In this document: in pieces, positions 37,421 through 44,769 of the stretch
Layout: every line of letters starts with the position of its first letter
Position numbering within the stretch: position 1 is the first letter of the stretch
NCBI RefSeq assembly: GCF_014199985.1
Contig: NZ_JACHOS010000003.1
Location: forward strand, 62,001 to 126,000
DNA length: 64,000 nucleotides
From: Methylorubrum rhodesianum
GTDB taxonomy: Bacteria > Pseudomonadota > Alphaproteobacteria > Rhizobiales > Beijerinckiaceae
Direction of reading: 5' to 3'
Translations under genes and position numbers: made by a program
The notes under the pieces: generated by a model
What the model was told of the DNA's origin: nothing
Databases searched by the model: none
Seen by the model: the letters and a program-made list of their open reading frames with translations, nothing else

Positions 37421-38518
37421 ATGTCGGGGCTGGAGGCCAAGATCGCCGCGATCCGCGACCCGGATCTGCAGGCGGAGCTGGAGGCGGCGCGGGGCGGGTT
37501 CCTGTTCGCGCCGATCGTCGAGCACCTGCTGTACCGGCAGCGCGAGCGCGACGCCGCCCGGGCGCAGGCGGGGGAGGAGGCCAGGGCCCGCGAGGCCATG
37601 GGCCGCGACCGCCGCCGCCGCGACGCCGTGCGCGAGGTGATCGAGAACGAGCCCACCGGCCCGGAAAACCTCCAGCACCTGCACTCGGTGCTGGCGCTGT
37701 GCGGCCTGCCCTACCGCGATCCCGGCGATGCCCGCGACTTCGTGCGGGAATACGGCCGCAACTCGCTGAGCCTGTCGGCAGGGCGCCTCAAGAACCCGGT
37801 CACCGGCGAGATGGAGCTGCAGGGCCTGCCCTACGGCCCCAAGGCCCGGCTGGTGCTGCTGCATCTCTGCACCGAGGCGGTGCGCCAGAGGAGCCCCACC
37901 ATCGAGGTCGCCGACAGCCTCTCCGGCTTCATGAAGGCGATGGGCTTTGCCGTCACCGGCGGCGAGCGCGGCACCATCGGCGCCTTCAAGGAACAGCTCA
38001 ACCGACTGGCCGCCTGCTCGATGCAGATCGGCCTGTGGGACGGGGAGGGGCAGGCCTCGACCCTCAACGTGCCTCCCTTCCGCCAGCTCGAATTGTGGCG
38101 GCGCGGCGAGGACGGCCTCGTCTGGCAGCGCACGGTCTCGTTCCACCAGGATTTCTACGACAGCCTGATCCGCCACGCCCTGCCGGTCGATATCCGCGCC
38201 GCGCGCGCCTTCTCCGGCTCGGCGCGCAAGCTCGACCTCCTGTTCTGGACCGGCTACCGCCTCCGCGCCCTGCAGCGCCCCCTGCGGCTGACCTGGGACA
38301 ACCTGCACCGCCAGTTCGGGGCCGAGAACGCCAGCCTGCGCAGCTTCCGCCAAGCCTTCAAGGCGGATCTCGCCGGCCTGCTGGAGGTGTTTCCGCGGCT
38401 GCGGATCGACCTCGACGAGGGCGGCATGCTGCTGCACCCGGCCGATCCCGGCAGCCTGCTGGTGCCCCCCAAAGCCGCCCGCGGCGCTCGCGCGGCGACA
38501 GTCGCGGCCCGGGCCTGA
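37421..38518 (+). CDS. repA: RepA-family plasmid replication initiator
   Basis: 365 residues. The central and C-terminal parts match the plasmid-encoded RepA family: LPYGPKARLVLLHLCTEAVR, then QRSPTIEVADSLSGFMKAMG, then GGERGTIGAFKEQLNRLAAC, then LPVDIRAARAFSGSARKLDL and WDNLHRQFGAENASLRSFRQ. These form the DNA-binding and initiator region. The N-terminal 75 residues are basic and helical. It follows the iteron array in the normal plasmid order, with GAGGG before the ATG. No partition (parAB), toxin-antitoxin or transfer genes flank it, and housekeeping genes lie on both sides, which suggests a replicon residing in the chromosome. The frame is intact, so it may still be functional. Confidence 0.87.
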   Translation: MSGLEAKIAAIRDPDLQAELEAARGGFLFAPIVEHLLYRQRERDAARAQAGEEARAREAMGRDRRRRDAVREVIENEPTGPENLQHLHSVLALCGLPYRDPGDARDFVREYGRNSLSLSAGRLKNPVTGEMELQGLPYGPKARLVLLHLCTEAVRQRSPTIEVADSLSGFMKAMGFAVTGGERGTIGAFKEQLNRLAACSMQIGLWDGEGQASTLNVPPFRQLELWRRGEDGLVWQRTVSFHQDFYDSLIRHALPVDIRAARAFSGSARKLDLLFWTGYRLRALQRPLRLTWDNLHRQFGAENASLRSFRQAFKADLAGLLEVFPRLRIDLDEGGMLLHPADPGSLLVPPKAARGARAATVAARA

Positions 38519-38545
38519 CGGCCGGACTCGGACACGGCCCGAATC

Positions 38546-38784
38546 GGAATATTCCCTCTGGGATCCCGTTCCTTCGGATCGAGAACGATGTTCCGACAGA
38601 ACCGATCGGAATTTTCCCAGCCCCTTCGGAATAGGGCATTATTCCCTTCCTTCGTAGCGGATTGCCTCGAACACGATGCGCCATCGGACGTTCGGGAGGA
38701 AGGGAAGATAGAATATTCCGGTCTGGTTTTTTCTTCCATTCCGTGCCATTCCCTATTCCGGACTCAGTCCCTCATGGGAATAGG
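38546..38784. repeat. Cluster of GGAATA/TATTCC inverted repeats upstream of the HARE-HTH gene
   Basis: Five dyads in 240 bp: GGAATATTCC (38546-38555), GGAATTTTCC (38608-38617), GGAATA-N6-TATTCC (38628-38645), GAATATTC (38711-38718) and CCTATTCC-N17-GGAATAGG (38752-38784). The region is AT-rich for this genome and ends 17 bases before the next gene's ATG. Likely a multi-operator promoter or a second part of the replication region. The binding protein is unknown; RepA and the adjacent HARE-HTH protein are candidates. Confidence 0.7.
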
Positions 38785-38801
38785 CGAACGGGAAGCCCAG
38801 C

Positions 38802-39377
38802 ATGGTCCTGTCGGAAGCGGAGGCCGTGGCGCGGCTGGAGGCGCTGCGTCGGCAGCGCGACGTGATCGAGCGGCAGATCGCCGACCTCCTCCTCTACCTC
38901 GATCTCGGCCGCCGCCTCGGCGGTCCGGCCGCTCCCGCCTCGGCCGTGCCCGATGAGGGCGGGCGAGCGGAAGCGCCCGCCCCCGACCCCGATCCGCCGT
39001 CCACCCCGCCGCACACGCCGCAGCCGGCTCAGGCGCCGGCCGTTCCACCGGCTCCCCCTCCCGCCGAGCGCGAAAAACCGCCGGCTCCGGCCTTCGCCGC
39101 TCCGGCCGAAGGGGAGACGGGTCTTTCGGAGACGGTGCTCGCCCGCCGCTACGGCCGGGCGGTGATCGAGGCGGCGCTCGCCGTTCTGGAGGAGGCGGGC
39201 CGCCCGCTGCATGCCAGCGAGATCCTGGCGCGGATCACCGAGCGGGGGTTTTCCCTGCCGGGGCAGGATCCGGTGGCGGCGCTCAACACCCGGCTCTGGA
39301 AGCGCTCCGGCCCCGGCGGCCCGCTGAAGCGCCTGGGCGAGGCCGTCTACGCCCCGGCCGATGCCGAGGAGGCATAA
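38802..39377 (+). CDS. HARE-HTH (winged-helix) domain protein linked to the repA region
   Basis: 191 residues in three parts. A short N-terminal helix, possibly coiled (AVARLEALRRQRDVIERQIA), is followed by a proline/alanine-rich linker (about 45-108) and a C-terminal winged helix of the HARE-HTH type (AVIEAALAVLEEAGRPLHAS, then EILARITERGFSLPGQDPVA, then LNTRLWKRSGPGGPLKRLGE). HARE-HTH domains occur in RNA polymerase delta, restriction endonucleases and chromatin proteins, and are thought to bind DNA. GGGAAG precedes the ATG. Its placement behind repA and directly downstream of an operator-like array suggests a regulator or accessory protein of the module. Confidence 0.75.
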   Translation: MVLSEAEAVARLEALRRQRDVIERQIADLLLYLDLGRRLGGPAAPASAVPDEGGRAEAPAPDPDPPSTPPHTPQPAQAPAVPPAPPPAEREKPPAPAFAAPAEGETGLSETVLARRYGRAVIEAALAVLEEAGRPLHASEILARITERGFSLPGQDPVAALNTRLWKRSGPGGPLKRLGEAVYAPADAEEA

Positions 39378-39480
39378 GCTGCGGTCCCGTCCGCCGCTGG
39401 CTCGAAACACGAGGAGGCGGCCCGCGCCGAGCCGCCTGTGAACCCCGCCTCCCCCGTGTTTCGGCGGGACGGCCGCGCCG

Positions 39481-40788
39481 TCAGCGCGAGGCCGTGACGG
39501 AGCCGGTCGATTCCGTCACGTCGCGCCGCTCCCGGCCCAGGGCGGTCGCGGGCGGATGGGCCTGGACGAAGGCGCTGCCGTCGCGGGCCAGAGCTTCGCC
39601 GTGGGCGAACAGCGCCCGCATATAGGGCTGGTCGAAGGGCTTCTCCGAGGTCTTGGCGAAGCGCCCGTCGATGAGCGCGATCCGCAGGTCGAGGCCGGTG
39701 CGCGCCGCATAGGCCTTGGAGAGCGCGAGCGCCGCGCGGGTCTGCGCCTTGATCGCCGCCGACATGGTGCGGCCGAGCACCGAGAGCGTGGTGCGCGAGG
39801 CCATCTGGAATTCCGGTTCGAGCCGGTTGTTGACGACGAGGTAGACCCGGTTCGTCGGCAGGCGCAGCCGCGCCTCGCCCTCCAGGGCGGCGGCCGGCGC
39901 GAGGTAGAACGGGGCCATCGCCCCGCCATCGTCGTGCAGCTCCGCGAAGGGCTTGGCCTTCGTGCCCGCCCCGTCCGCCGCTTCGGCGGGGATCGCCACC
40001 GGCGGGAACACGCCGGGCACCGCGGTCGAGGCGAGCACGATCGCGCGGAACAGGGCCAGCGCCCGCGGGTCGCCGGTCTCGGCGCCGCGCTTCGCGATCG
40101 CGCCCATGTCCCACACGACCGGCCGCTCGCTGTCGACCTGCGTCGTGACGATCAGCAGGCGGCGGCCCTTGGCGTGCTCGGCCGCCACGGCCTTGAGCAG
40201 GGCCGGCGTCACCGCGCGCCCGATCCGCTCCTTGAGCGGCCAAGTGTCGGTCAGCGAATCCGGCGTGCCGCCGAACTCGAACACGTCGGCGGCCGAGATC
40301 TCGGTGTAGTTCTGCTTGAGCGCCGCGTCGGCCGTCGCCCCGAGCGTCGGCGCCGCGAAGGCGAAGGGCGCGATCAGCGCGCCGGTCGAGACGCCGGTGA
40401 CGACGCCGAATTCGGGACGGTCGCCGCGCTCCGACCAGCCGGACAGCAGGCCGGCGGCGAAGGCGCCGTTCTCGCCGCCGCCGGAGAGCACCAGCCAGGG
40501 ATCGGCGGCGCGCGGCGCCCCGTCGATCAGGGCCTGGAACGCGCCGACGTCGTCGCCCGCGATCCGCACCGAGGCCGGCAGGCCCTCGGGCCGCGCGGTC
40601 GCGGCCTGGGCGGCGGTGTAGTCCGGCCGCGCGTCGGCCGGCTTCTTCGTTCGCTCGCCCGCGAGCGCCCCCTGCGCGAAGGCCCCTTGCGCCAGGGTCA
40701 GCGCGACGAGGAGGCCGGTCAGGGGCCGGCCGATCCGCCGGCCGAAGGGGTGGATCTGCAGGGTCGGTTCGTTGAACAGTTTCGGCAT
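39481..40788 (-). CDS. Patatin-like phospholipase, predicted exported
   Basis: 435 residues. Signal sequence: basic stretch, then LTGLLVALTLAQGAFAQGAL. Patatin signatures are complete: oxyanion loop VLSGGGENGAFAAGLLSGWS, nucleophile elbow VVTGVSTGALIAPFAF and catalytic Asp in AELHDDGGAMAPFYLAPAAA. It should hydrolyse phospholipid or other lipid esters through a Ser-Asp dyad in the envelope. ATG 40788 is chosen because the signal peptide starts there; the open frame extends upstream without similarity. It is convergent with the HARE-HTH gene. Confidence 0.9.
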   Translation of the reverse strand: MPKLFNEPTLQIHPFGRRIGRPLTGLLVALTLAQGAFAQGALAGERTKKPADARPDYTAAQAATARPEGLPASVRIAGDDVGAFQALIDGAPRAADPWLVLSGGGENGAFAAGLLSGWSERGDRPEFGVVTGVSTGALIAPFAFAAPTLGATADAALKQNYTEISAADVFEFGGTPDSLTDTWPLKERIGRAVTPALLKAVAAEHAKGRRLLIVTTQVDSERPVVWDMGAIAKRGAETGDPRALALFRAIVLASTAVPGVFPPVAIPAEAADGAGTKAKPFAELHDDGGAMAPFYLAPAAALEGEARLRLPTNRVYLVVNNRLEPEFQMASRTTLSVLGRTMSAAIKAQTRAALALSKAYAARTGLDLRIALIDGRFAKTSEKPFDQPYMRALFAHGEALARDGSAFVQAHPPATALGRERRDVTESTGSVTASR

Positions 40789-41312
40789 CGACGCACGTCT
40801 CCCGACGGTGTTCGACAGCCCGCCTCGGCCGGAAAACACGGGTCGTGGCGGTCCGTTCCGTCCTGCCGGCCCGGCGCCGAATGCTTCGCCGGGCAAGCTT
40901 TGCCGTTCTGCGCGTTCCGCGCTCACGCTGCGGAAGGCCCCGAACCTGTCTTGGCGGCCGGGCATCCGGCGCGAAGACGCGCGACGTCTTGATGAAAACG
41001 CCTGAACCTTCGCGGATCGTCTTCCAATTCGCTTGGGGGTGCAATCTGAACTTTCGGATCCTCCACCGAAGGATGCGCGGCATCCTATGTGCGCGGGCGC
41101 ACGATCCGACCCGGCGGGAGCAGCGCGCGGACAGGTGAAGAGGGGGCGACCAAGGTCGGCTTTACGCCGGGGGGCGCCGTGCTCTAACGCCAGGAACATC
41201 GACGCCAGGGACAACCATCGACCCCGAGGACGGAGGCGGAGGGCGGACGCCGAGCCCATCGCCAGAAATCCTTCACCCAGAAATCCTTCATGAAGCCGGA
41301 GATCGAGAGCCG
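40789..41312. other. Divergent intergenic region between patatin and lyase genes
   Basis: 524 bp with no credible gene. It contains a small hairpin AGGATGC-GCG-GCATCCT (41070-41086) and a tandem repeat directly before the lyase gene. Both divergent promoters should lie here; no clear -35/-10 pair was recognised. Confidence 0.45.
41262..41290. repeat. Tandem direct repeat upstream of the lyase gene
   Basis: CCAGAAATCCTTCA occurs at 41262-41275 and again at 41277-41290 (period 15). The second copy ends 22 bases before the lyase ATG, beside its ribosome-binding site GGAGATCGAGAG. It could be a regulator-binding direct repeat or a simple duplication. Confidence 0.6.
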
Positions 41313-42362
41313 ATGAAACTGCCGCGCCGCTTCTTCCAGCCGCTCGCCGCCGGTGCGCCCGAGCCGTTCCGCGAACTGCCGATCAAGCTCGAGCGGATGA
41401 TCCACTTCGTGCCGCCGCACAACGAGAAGGTCCGCGCCCGCGTGCCGGAACTCGCCAAGACGGTCGACGTGGTGCTCGGCAACCTGGAGGACGCGGTGCC
41501 CGCCGACCAGAAGGAGGCGGCGCGCAAGGGCTTCGTCGAGATGGCCAAGGCCACCGATTTCGCGGCCTCCGGCACCGGCCTGTGGACCCGCATCAATGCC
41601 CTGAACTCGCCCTGGATCCTCGACGACCTGTTCACCCTCGTCGCCGAGGTGGGGGACAAGCTCGACGTGGTGATGGTGCCCAAGGTCGAGGGGCCCTGGG
41701 ACATCCACTACATCGACCAGCTGCTGGCCCAGCTCGAGGCGCGCCACGGGGTCAAGAAGCCGATCCTCGTCCACGCCATCCTCGAGACGGCGGAGGGCGT
41801 GGCCAACGTCGATGCCATCGCCTGCGCCTCGCCGCGCATGCACGGCATGAGCCTCGGGCCCGCCGATCTCGCGGCGTCCCGCGGCATGAAGACCACCCGC
41901 GTCGGCGGCGGCCACCCGGATTACCGCGTCCTCTCCGACCCGAAGGGCGACGCCGAGCGCGCATCCGCCCAGCAGGATCTGTGGCACTACACCATCGCCC
42001 GGATGGTCGATGCCTGCATGGCCAACGGCATCAAGGCCTTCTACGGCCCGTTCGGCGACTTCTCGGACGCGGCGGCCTGCGAGGTACAGTTCCGCAACGC
42101 CTTCCTGATGGGCTGCGCCGGCGCCTGGACCCTGCATCCGAGCCAGGTGGCGCTGGCCAAGACCGTGTTCGCGCCCGATCCGGCCGAGGTGAACTTCGCC
42201 TCCCGCATCGTCGAGGCGATGCCCGACGGCACCGGGGCGGTGATGATCGACGGCAAGATGCAGGACGACGCCACCTGGAAGCAGGCCAAGGTCATCGTCG
42301 ATCTCGCCCGGCTGGTGGCCGAGAAGGACCCGGACCTGGCCAAGGTCTACAATCTGCCCTGA
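41313..42362 (+). CDS. mcl: Malyl-CoA / beta-methylmalyl-CoA / citramalyl-CoA lyase family protein
   Basis: 349 residues of the HpcH/HpaI aldolase superfamily. Metal and substrate motifs: [80 protein letters not shown] and the end [20 protein letters not shown]. As recalled, it closely resembles the trifunctional lyase of the Chloroflexus 3-hydroxypropionate bicycle rather than the shorter (about 320-residue) serine-cycle MclA of methylobacteria. No serine-cycle gene is adjacent. Likely roles are ethylmalonyl-CoA-pathway methylmalyl-CoA cleavage or citramalyl-CoA cleavage; the exact substrate is uncertain. Confidence 0.85.
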   Translation: MKLPRRFFQPLAAGAPEPFRELPIKLERMIHFVPPHNEKVRARVPELAKTVDVVLGNLEDAVPADQKEAARKGFVEMAKATDFAASGTGLWTRINALNSPWILDDLFTLVAEVGDKLDVVMVPKVEGPWDIHYIDQLLAQLEARHGVKKPILVHAILETAEGVANVDAIACASPRMHGMSLGPADLAASRGMKTTRVGGGHPDYRVLSDPKGDAERASAQQDLWHYTIARMVDACMANGIKAFYGPFGDFSDAAACEVQFRNAFLMGCAGAWTLHPSQVALAKTVFAPDPAEVNFASRIVEAMPDGTGAVMIDGKMQDDATWKQAKVIVDLARLVAEKDPDLAKVYNLP

Positions 42363-42421
42363 TCGTCGCGGAAGGTGGCCTCGCGTTGGAACGGAAGGGG
42401 CGCGAGGCCTATCTATCGGTC

Positions 42422-42760
42422 ATGACCCAGACCAGCATGAGAACCGCCAAATTCGGCCTCGGGGCGGTGGTCCGGCACCGGATCTACCCGTTCCGCGGCG
42501 TCGTGTTCGACGTCGATCCGGAATTCGCCAACACCGAGGAATGGTGGCTCGCGATTCCGGAAGACGTGCGGCCGCGCAAGGACCAGCCCTTCTACCACCT
42601 GCTCGCCGAGAACGCGGACAGCGAGTACGTCGCCTACGTCTCGGAGCAGAACCTCGTGCCCGACACCTCCGGCGAGGCCCTGCGCCATGCCGGCATCAGC
42701 GAGGTGTTCGAGCGCAGCGCCGACGGCGCCTACCGCATGCGCATCGGCCACGCGAACTGA
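42422..42760 (+). CDS. hspQ: Heat-shock protein HspQ
   Basis: 112 residues, covering the hemimethylated-DNA-binding/YccV-like fold: KFGLGAVVRHRIYPFRGVVF, then DVDPEFANTEEWW, QPFYHLLAENADSEYVAYVS and EQNLVPD. E. coli HspQ is a Lon specificity factor that also affects DnaA stability. A later in-frame ATG at 42437 (MRTAKFGLG) fits the family start as well. It lies 59 bp after the lyase gene and may be read with it. Confidence 0.93.
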   Translation: MTQTSMRTAKFGLGAVVRHRIYPFRGVVFDVDPEFANTEEWWLAIPEDVRPRKDQPFYHLLAENADSEYVAYVSEQNLVPDTSGEALRHAGISEVFERSADGAYRMRIGHAN

Positions 42761-42854
42761 CCGCGCGCGGATCGGCCCGGACATCGGATCGAGGCCCGGG
42801 TACATCGCATTCGCGCCGCGGAACGCTTTGTTCAACCGTGGTTGCTATCGGATA

Positions 42855-42874
42855 GGGCAACGTCACCGTTGCCC
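42855..42874 (+). promoter_or_regulatory. Perfect hairpin immediately upstream of the diguanylate cyclase start
   Basis: GGGCAACG-TCAC-CGTTGCCC: 8-bp perfect arms and a 4-base loop, ending 16 bases before ATG 42890. It could act as an operator, as a leader hairpin affecting ribosome access, or as an hspQ terminator without a T-run. Confidence 0.45.
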
Positions 42875-42889
42875 GGATGTCTGATCGCG

Positions 42890-44158
42890 ATGGACGTGGT
42901 CACCATGCTGTTCATGAGCCTCGTGGCGGCCGCCGCCGCCGCGGGCTTCCTGGCGTTCGAGTGGTGGACCCTGCGCAACCGGGTGCTGCTGTTCTGGAGC
43001 GCCGGCTTCGCCGTGATCGTCCTCGGCAGCTCGCTGTCGCTGCTGCGCGCCACCTCCTTCCTCGTCGGGGTCTGGTTCGCCAACGGCCTGCTCGTCGTGG
43101 CCCATCTCCTGTTCCTGTTCGGTGTCGCCCGTTTCACCCGGCGCCGGGTCGCGCCGCTCTGGTGGGGCCTGCTGCTGCCCTGGGCCGGGCTCCTGCTCCT
43201 GCCTGAGGGAATCGATCCCACCCCGGTCTTCGCGGTCACGAACTCCGCCCTGGTCGCCCTGGTCGCGCTGAGGGCCGCCCACGGCCTGCTCTCGCGCGCG
43301 GGGCCCTCCTTCGCGGAGCGGACCGCGGCCTCGGACGGCCTCGGCTTCGTCCTGGCCATCCACGGCGCCTTCTACGCCGCCAAGGCGCTGCTGGTGCCGC
43401 TGCCCGGCGCCTTCGTCAGCATCGTCGGCTTCAAGGGCGTGCTGATCCAGGTCTCGCTGGTGGAGGGCATCGTCGTCGAGGTGCTGCTCGCCCTGATCAT
43501 GGCCGCCGCCGTGCGCCGCCGCCGCGAGGAGGCGATGGCCGCCTTGGCCGAGCGCGACGCCCTCACCGGCCTCTACAATCGCCGCGCCTTCGAGAGCCGG
43601 GCGAATGCGGCCCTCGGCGCGATGGCCGCGCGACGCCGGCCGGGGGCGCTGCTGCTGCTCGACATCGACCGCTTCAAGACGGTCAACGACAACTTCGGCC
43701 ATGCCGCCGGCGACCGTCTCCTCGTGGGGCTCGCGGAGGGGCTCGCGGCGGTGCTGGCCGAAGCGTCCGAACCCGAGCTGGTGCGGGAGGCGATCCCGGC
43801 ACGGCTCGGCGGCGACGAATTCGTGATCCTGGTGCCGGGGTTGGACGAGGCGGCGGTTCGCGACCTCGGCGCGGCGATCGGCGCGCGCATGGCCCGCGCG
43901 AGCCGCCGGGATCTGCCGGCCGGCGCCACGGTCAGCATCGGCGCCGCCCTGTTCACCGGCGGTTCGGCCAGACTTGACACATCCCTCGAGGCCCTGACGG
44001 CCTTGGCGGACGCGGCGCTCTACGAGGCGAAGCGTCAGGGCCGCGACCGGCTGCACGTCCGCCGCCTGATGCAGCCCGTCCCGGAGCGTGGCTCCGGGAA
44101 GCGCCAGCCGAACACGGTGCCGTCTCCGCTCTCCTCTGAGAAGGGTTGCTGCGCCTGA
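42890..44158 (+). CDS. Membrane-bound diguanylate cyclase (GGDEF)
   Basis: About 422 residues. Six or so membrane helices in the first 210 residues (for example LFMSLVAAAAAAGFLAFEWW and WFANGLLVVAHLLFLFGVAR) precede a GGDEF domain (about 230-395). The domain has RDALTGLYNRRAFESRANAA, LLLLDIDRFKTVNDNFGHAA and the active site ARLGGDEFVILV. It is predicted to make c-di-GMP from two GTP. No RxxD inhibitory site was seen at the usual place five residues before the GGDEF motif. ATG 42890 is preferred; the open frame starts with TTG at 42842, which would put the leader hairpin in the coding sequence. Confidence 0.92.
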   Translation: MDVVTMLFMSLVAAAAAAGFLAFEWWTLRNRVLLFWSAGFAVIVLGSSLSLLRATSFLVGVWFANGLLVVAHLLFLFGVARFTRRRVAPLWWGLLLPWAGLLLLPEGIDPTPVFAVTNSALVALVALRAAHGLLSRAGPSFAERTAASDGLGFVLAIHGAFYAAKALLVPLPGAFVSIVGFKGVLIQVSLVEGIVVEVLLALIMAAAVRRRREEAMAALAERDALTGLYNRRAFESRANAALGAMAARRRPGALLLLDIDRFKTVNDNFGHAAGDRLLVGLAEGLAAVLAEASEPELVREAIPARLGGDEFVILVPGLDEAAVRDLGAAIGARMARASRRDLPAGATVSIGAALFTGGSARLDTSLEALTALADAALYEAKRQGRDRLHVRRLMQPVPERGSGKRQPNTVPSPLSSEKGCCA

Positions 44159-44214
44159 GGCGCCCAGGCCCGATCCGAGGTTCGATCGAGGTTTGGTCGA
44201 GGCCCCACGACGAA

Positions 44215-44239
44215 GGGGCGCCCGCATGGCGGACGCCCC
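44215..44239. terminator. GC-rich hairpin in a convergent spacer
   Basis: GGGGCGCCCGC-ATG-GCGGACGCCCC: an 11-bp stem with one mismatch between the cyclase stop and the small gene at 44306. No T-run on either strand, so its terminator role is only suggested by position. Confidence 0.4.
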
Positions 44240-44305
44240 CGTCGATCGATCCGTCGATTGTGGGTTGAGGCCGGACCGATCTCGGTCGGCCTCAGGAGAT
44301 CAGGC

Positions 44306-44488
44306 TCAAGAGATCAGGTCGAGCTTGGCCGTCTCGAAGCCCGCCGCCCGCAGGGTGTCGGGCAAGGCGGAATAATCGGGATAGCCGGCCTCGCGGGCCA
44401 TCGCGTCGAGGGCGGTGTGCTCGTCGTCGGCGCTGCCGGTCCAGAGGATCGCGCCGCTCGTCTTCTGCCGGATCTGGAAGATGCTCAT
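44306..44488 (-). CDS. Small hypothetical protein
   Basis: 60 residues: MSIFQIRQKTSGAILWTGSA, then DDEHTALDAMAREAGYPDYS, then a short helical end. The pattern (two beta strands, acidic turn, helix) is like small conserved alphaproteobacterial proteins of unknown function. Codon use is typical of the neighbours. The ribosome-binding site is weak. Function unknown. Confidence 0.6.
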   Translation of the reverse strand: MSIFQIRQKTSGAILWTGSADDEHTALDAMAREAGYPDYSALPDTLRAAGFETAKLDLIS

Positions 44489-44769
44489 AGAAGCCGTCCG
44501 TCGTCGGGTATCTCTCGATCAGACAACCCGGCGAATCCGACACGGTTGCACCGAGGATTGGTTTCGGGGCGGCTCCTCCGCACGGCGACTGGCGAGAACG
44601 CTGTTCCGGTGATGCGGGATCGCGCCCCGAGCATTATGTTGCCCCTATGCAACGCGTCCGGCCGGCCTCCCTGCGAACCGAGGCGGTGGGACGACCGCGC
44701 CACGAAATCGCCGGCTGCCTTCCCGATGCAGGCTGCGGCGCATCGGCGCGCCCCGTGAGGCGATTCGCA

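Noticed and set aside
39481..41259. Longer patatin frame reaching 41259
   Set aside because: The extra residues are Arg/Ser-rich without similarity, whereas ATG 40788 gives a proper signal peptide.
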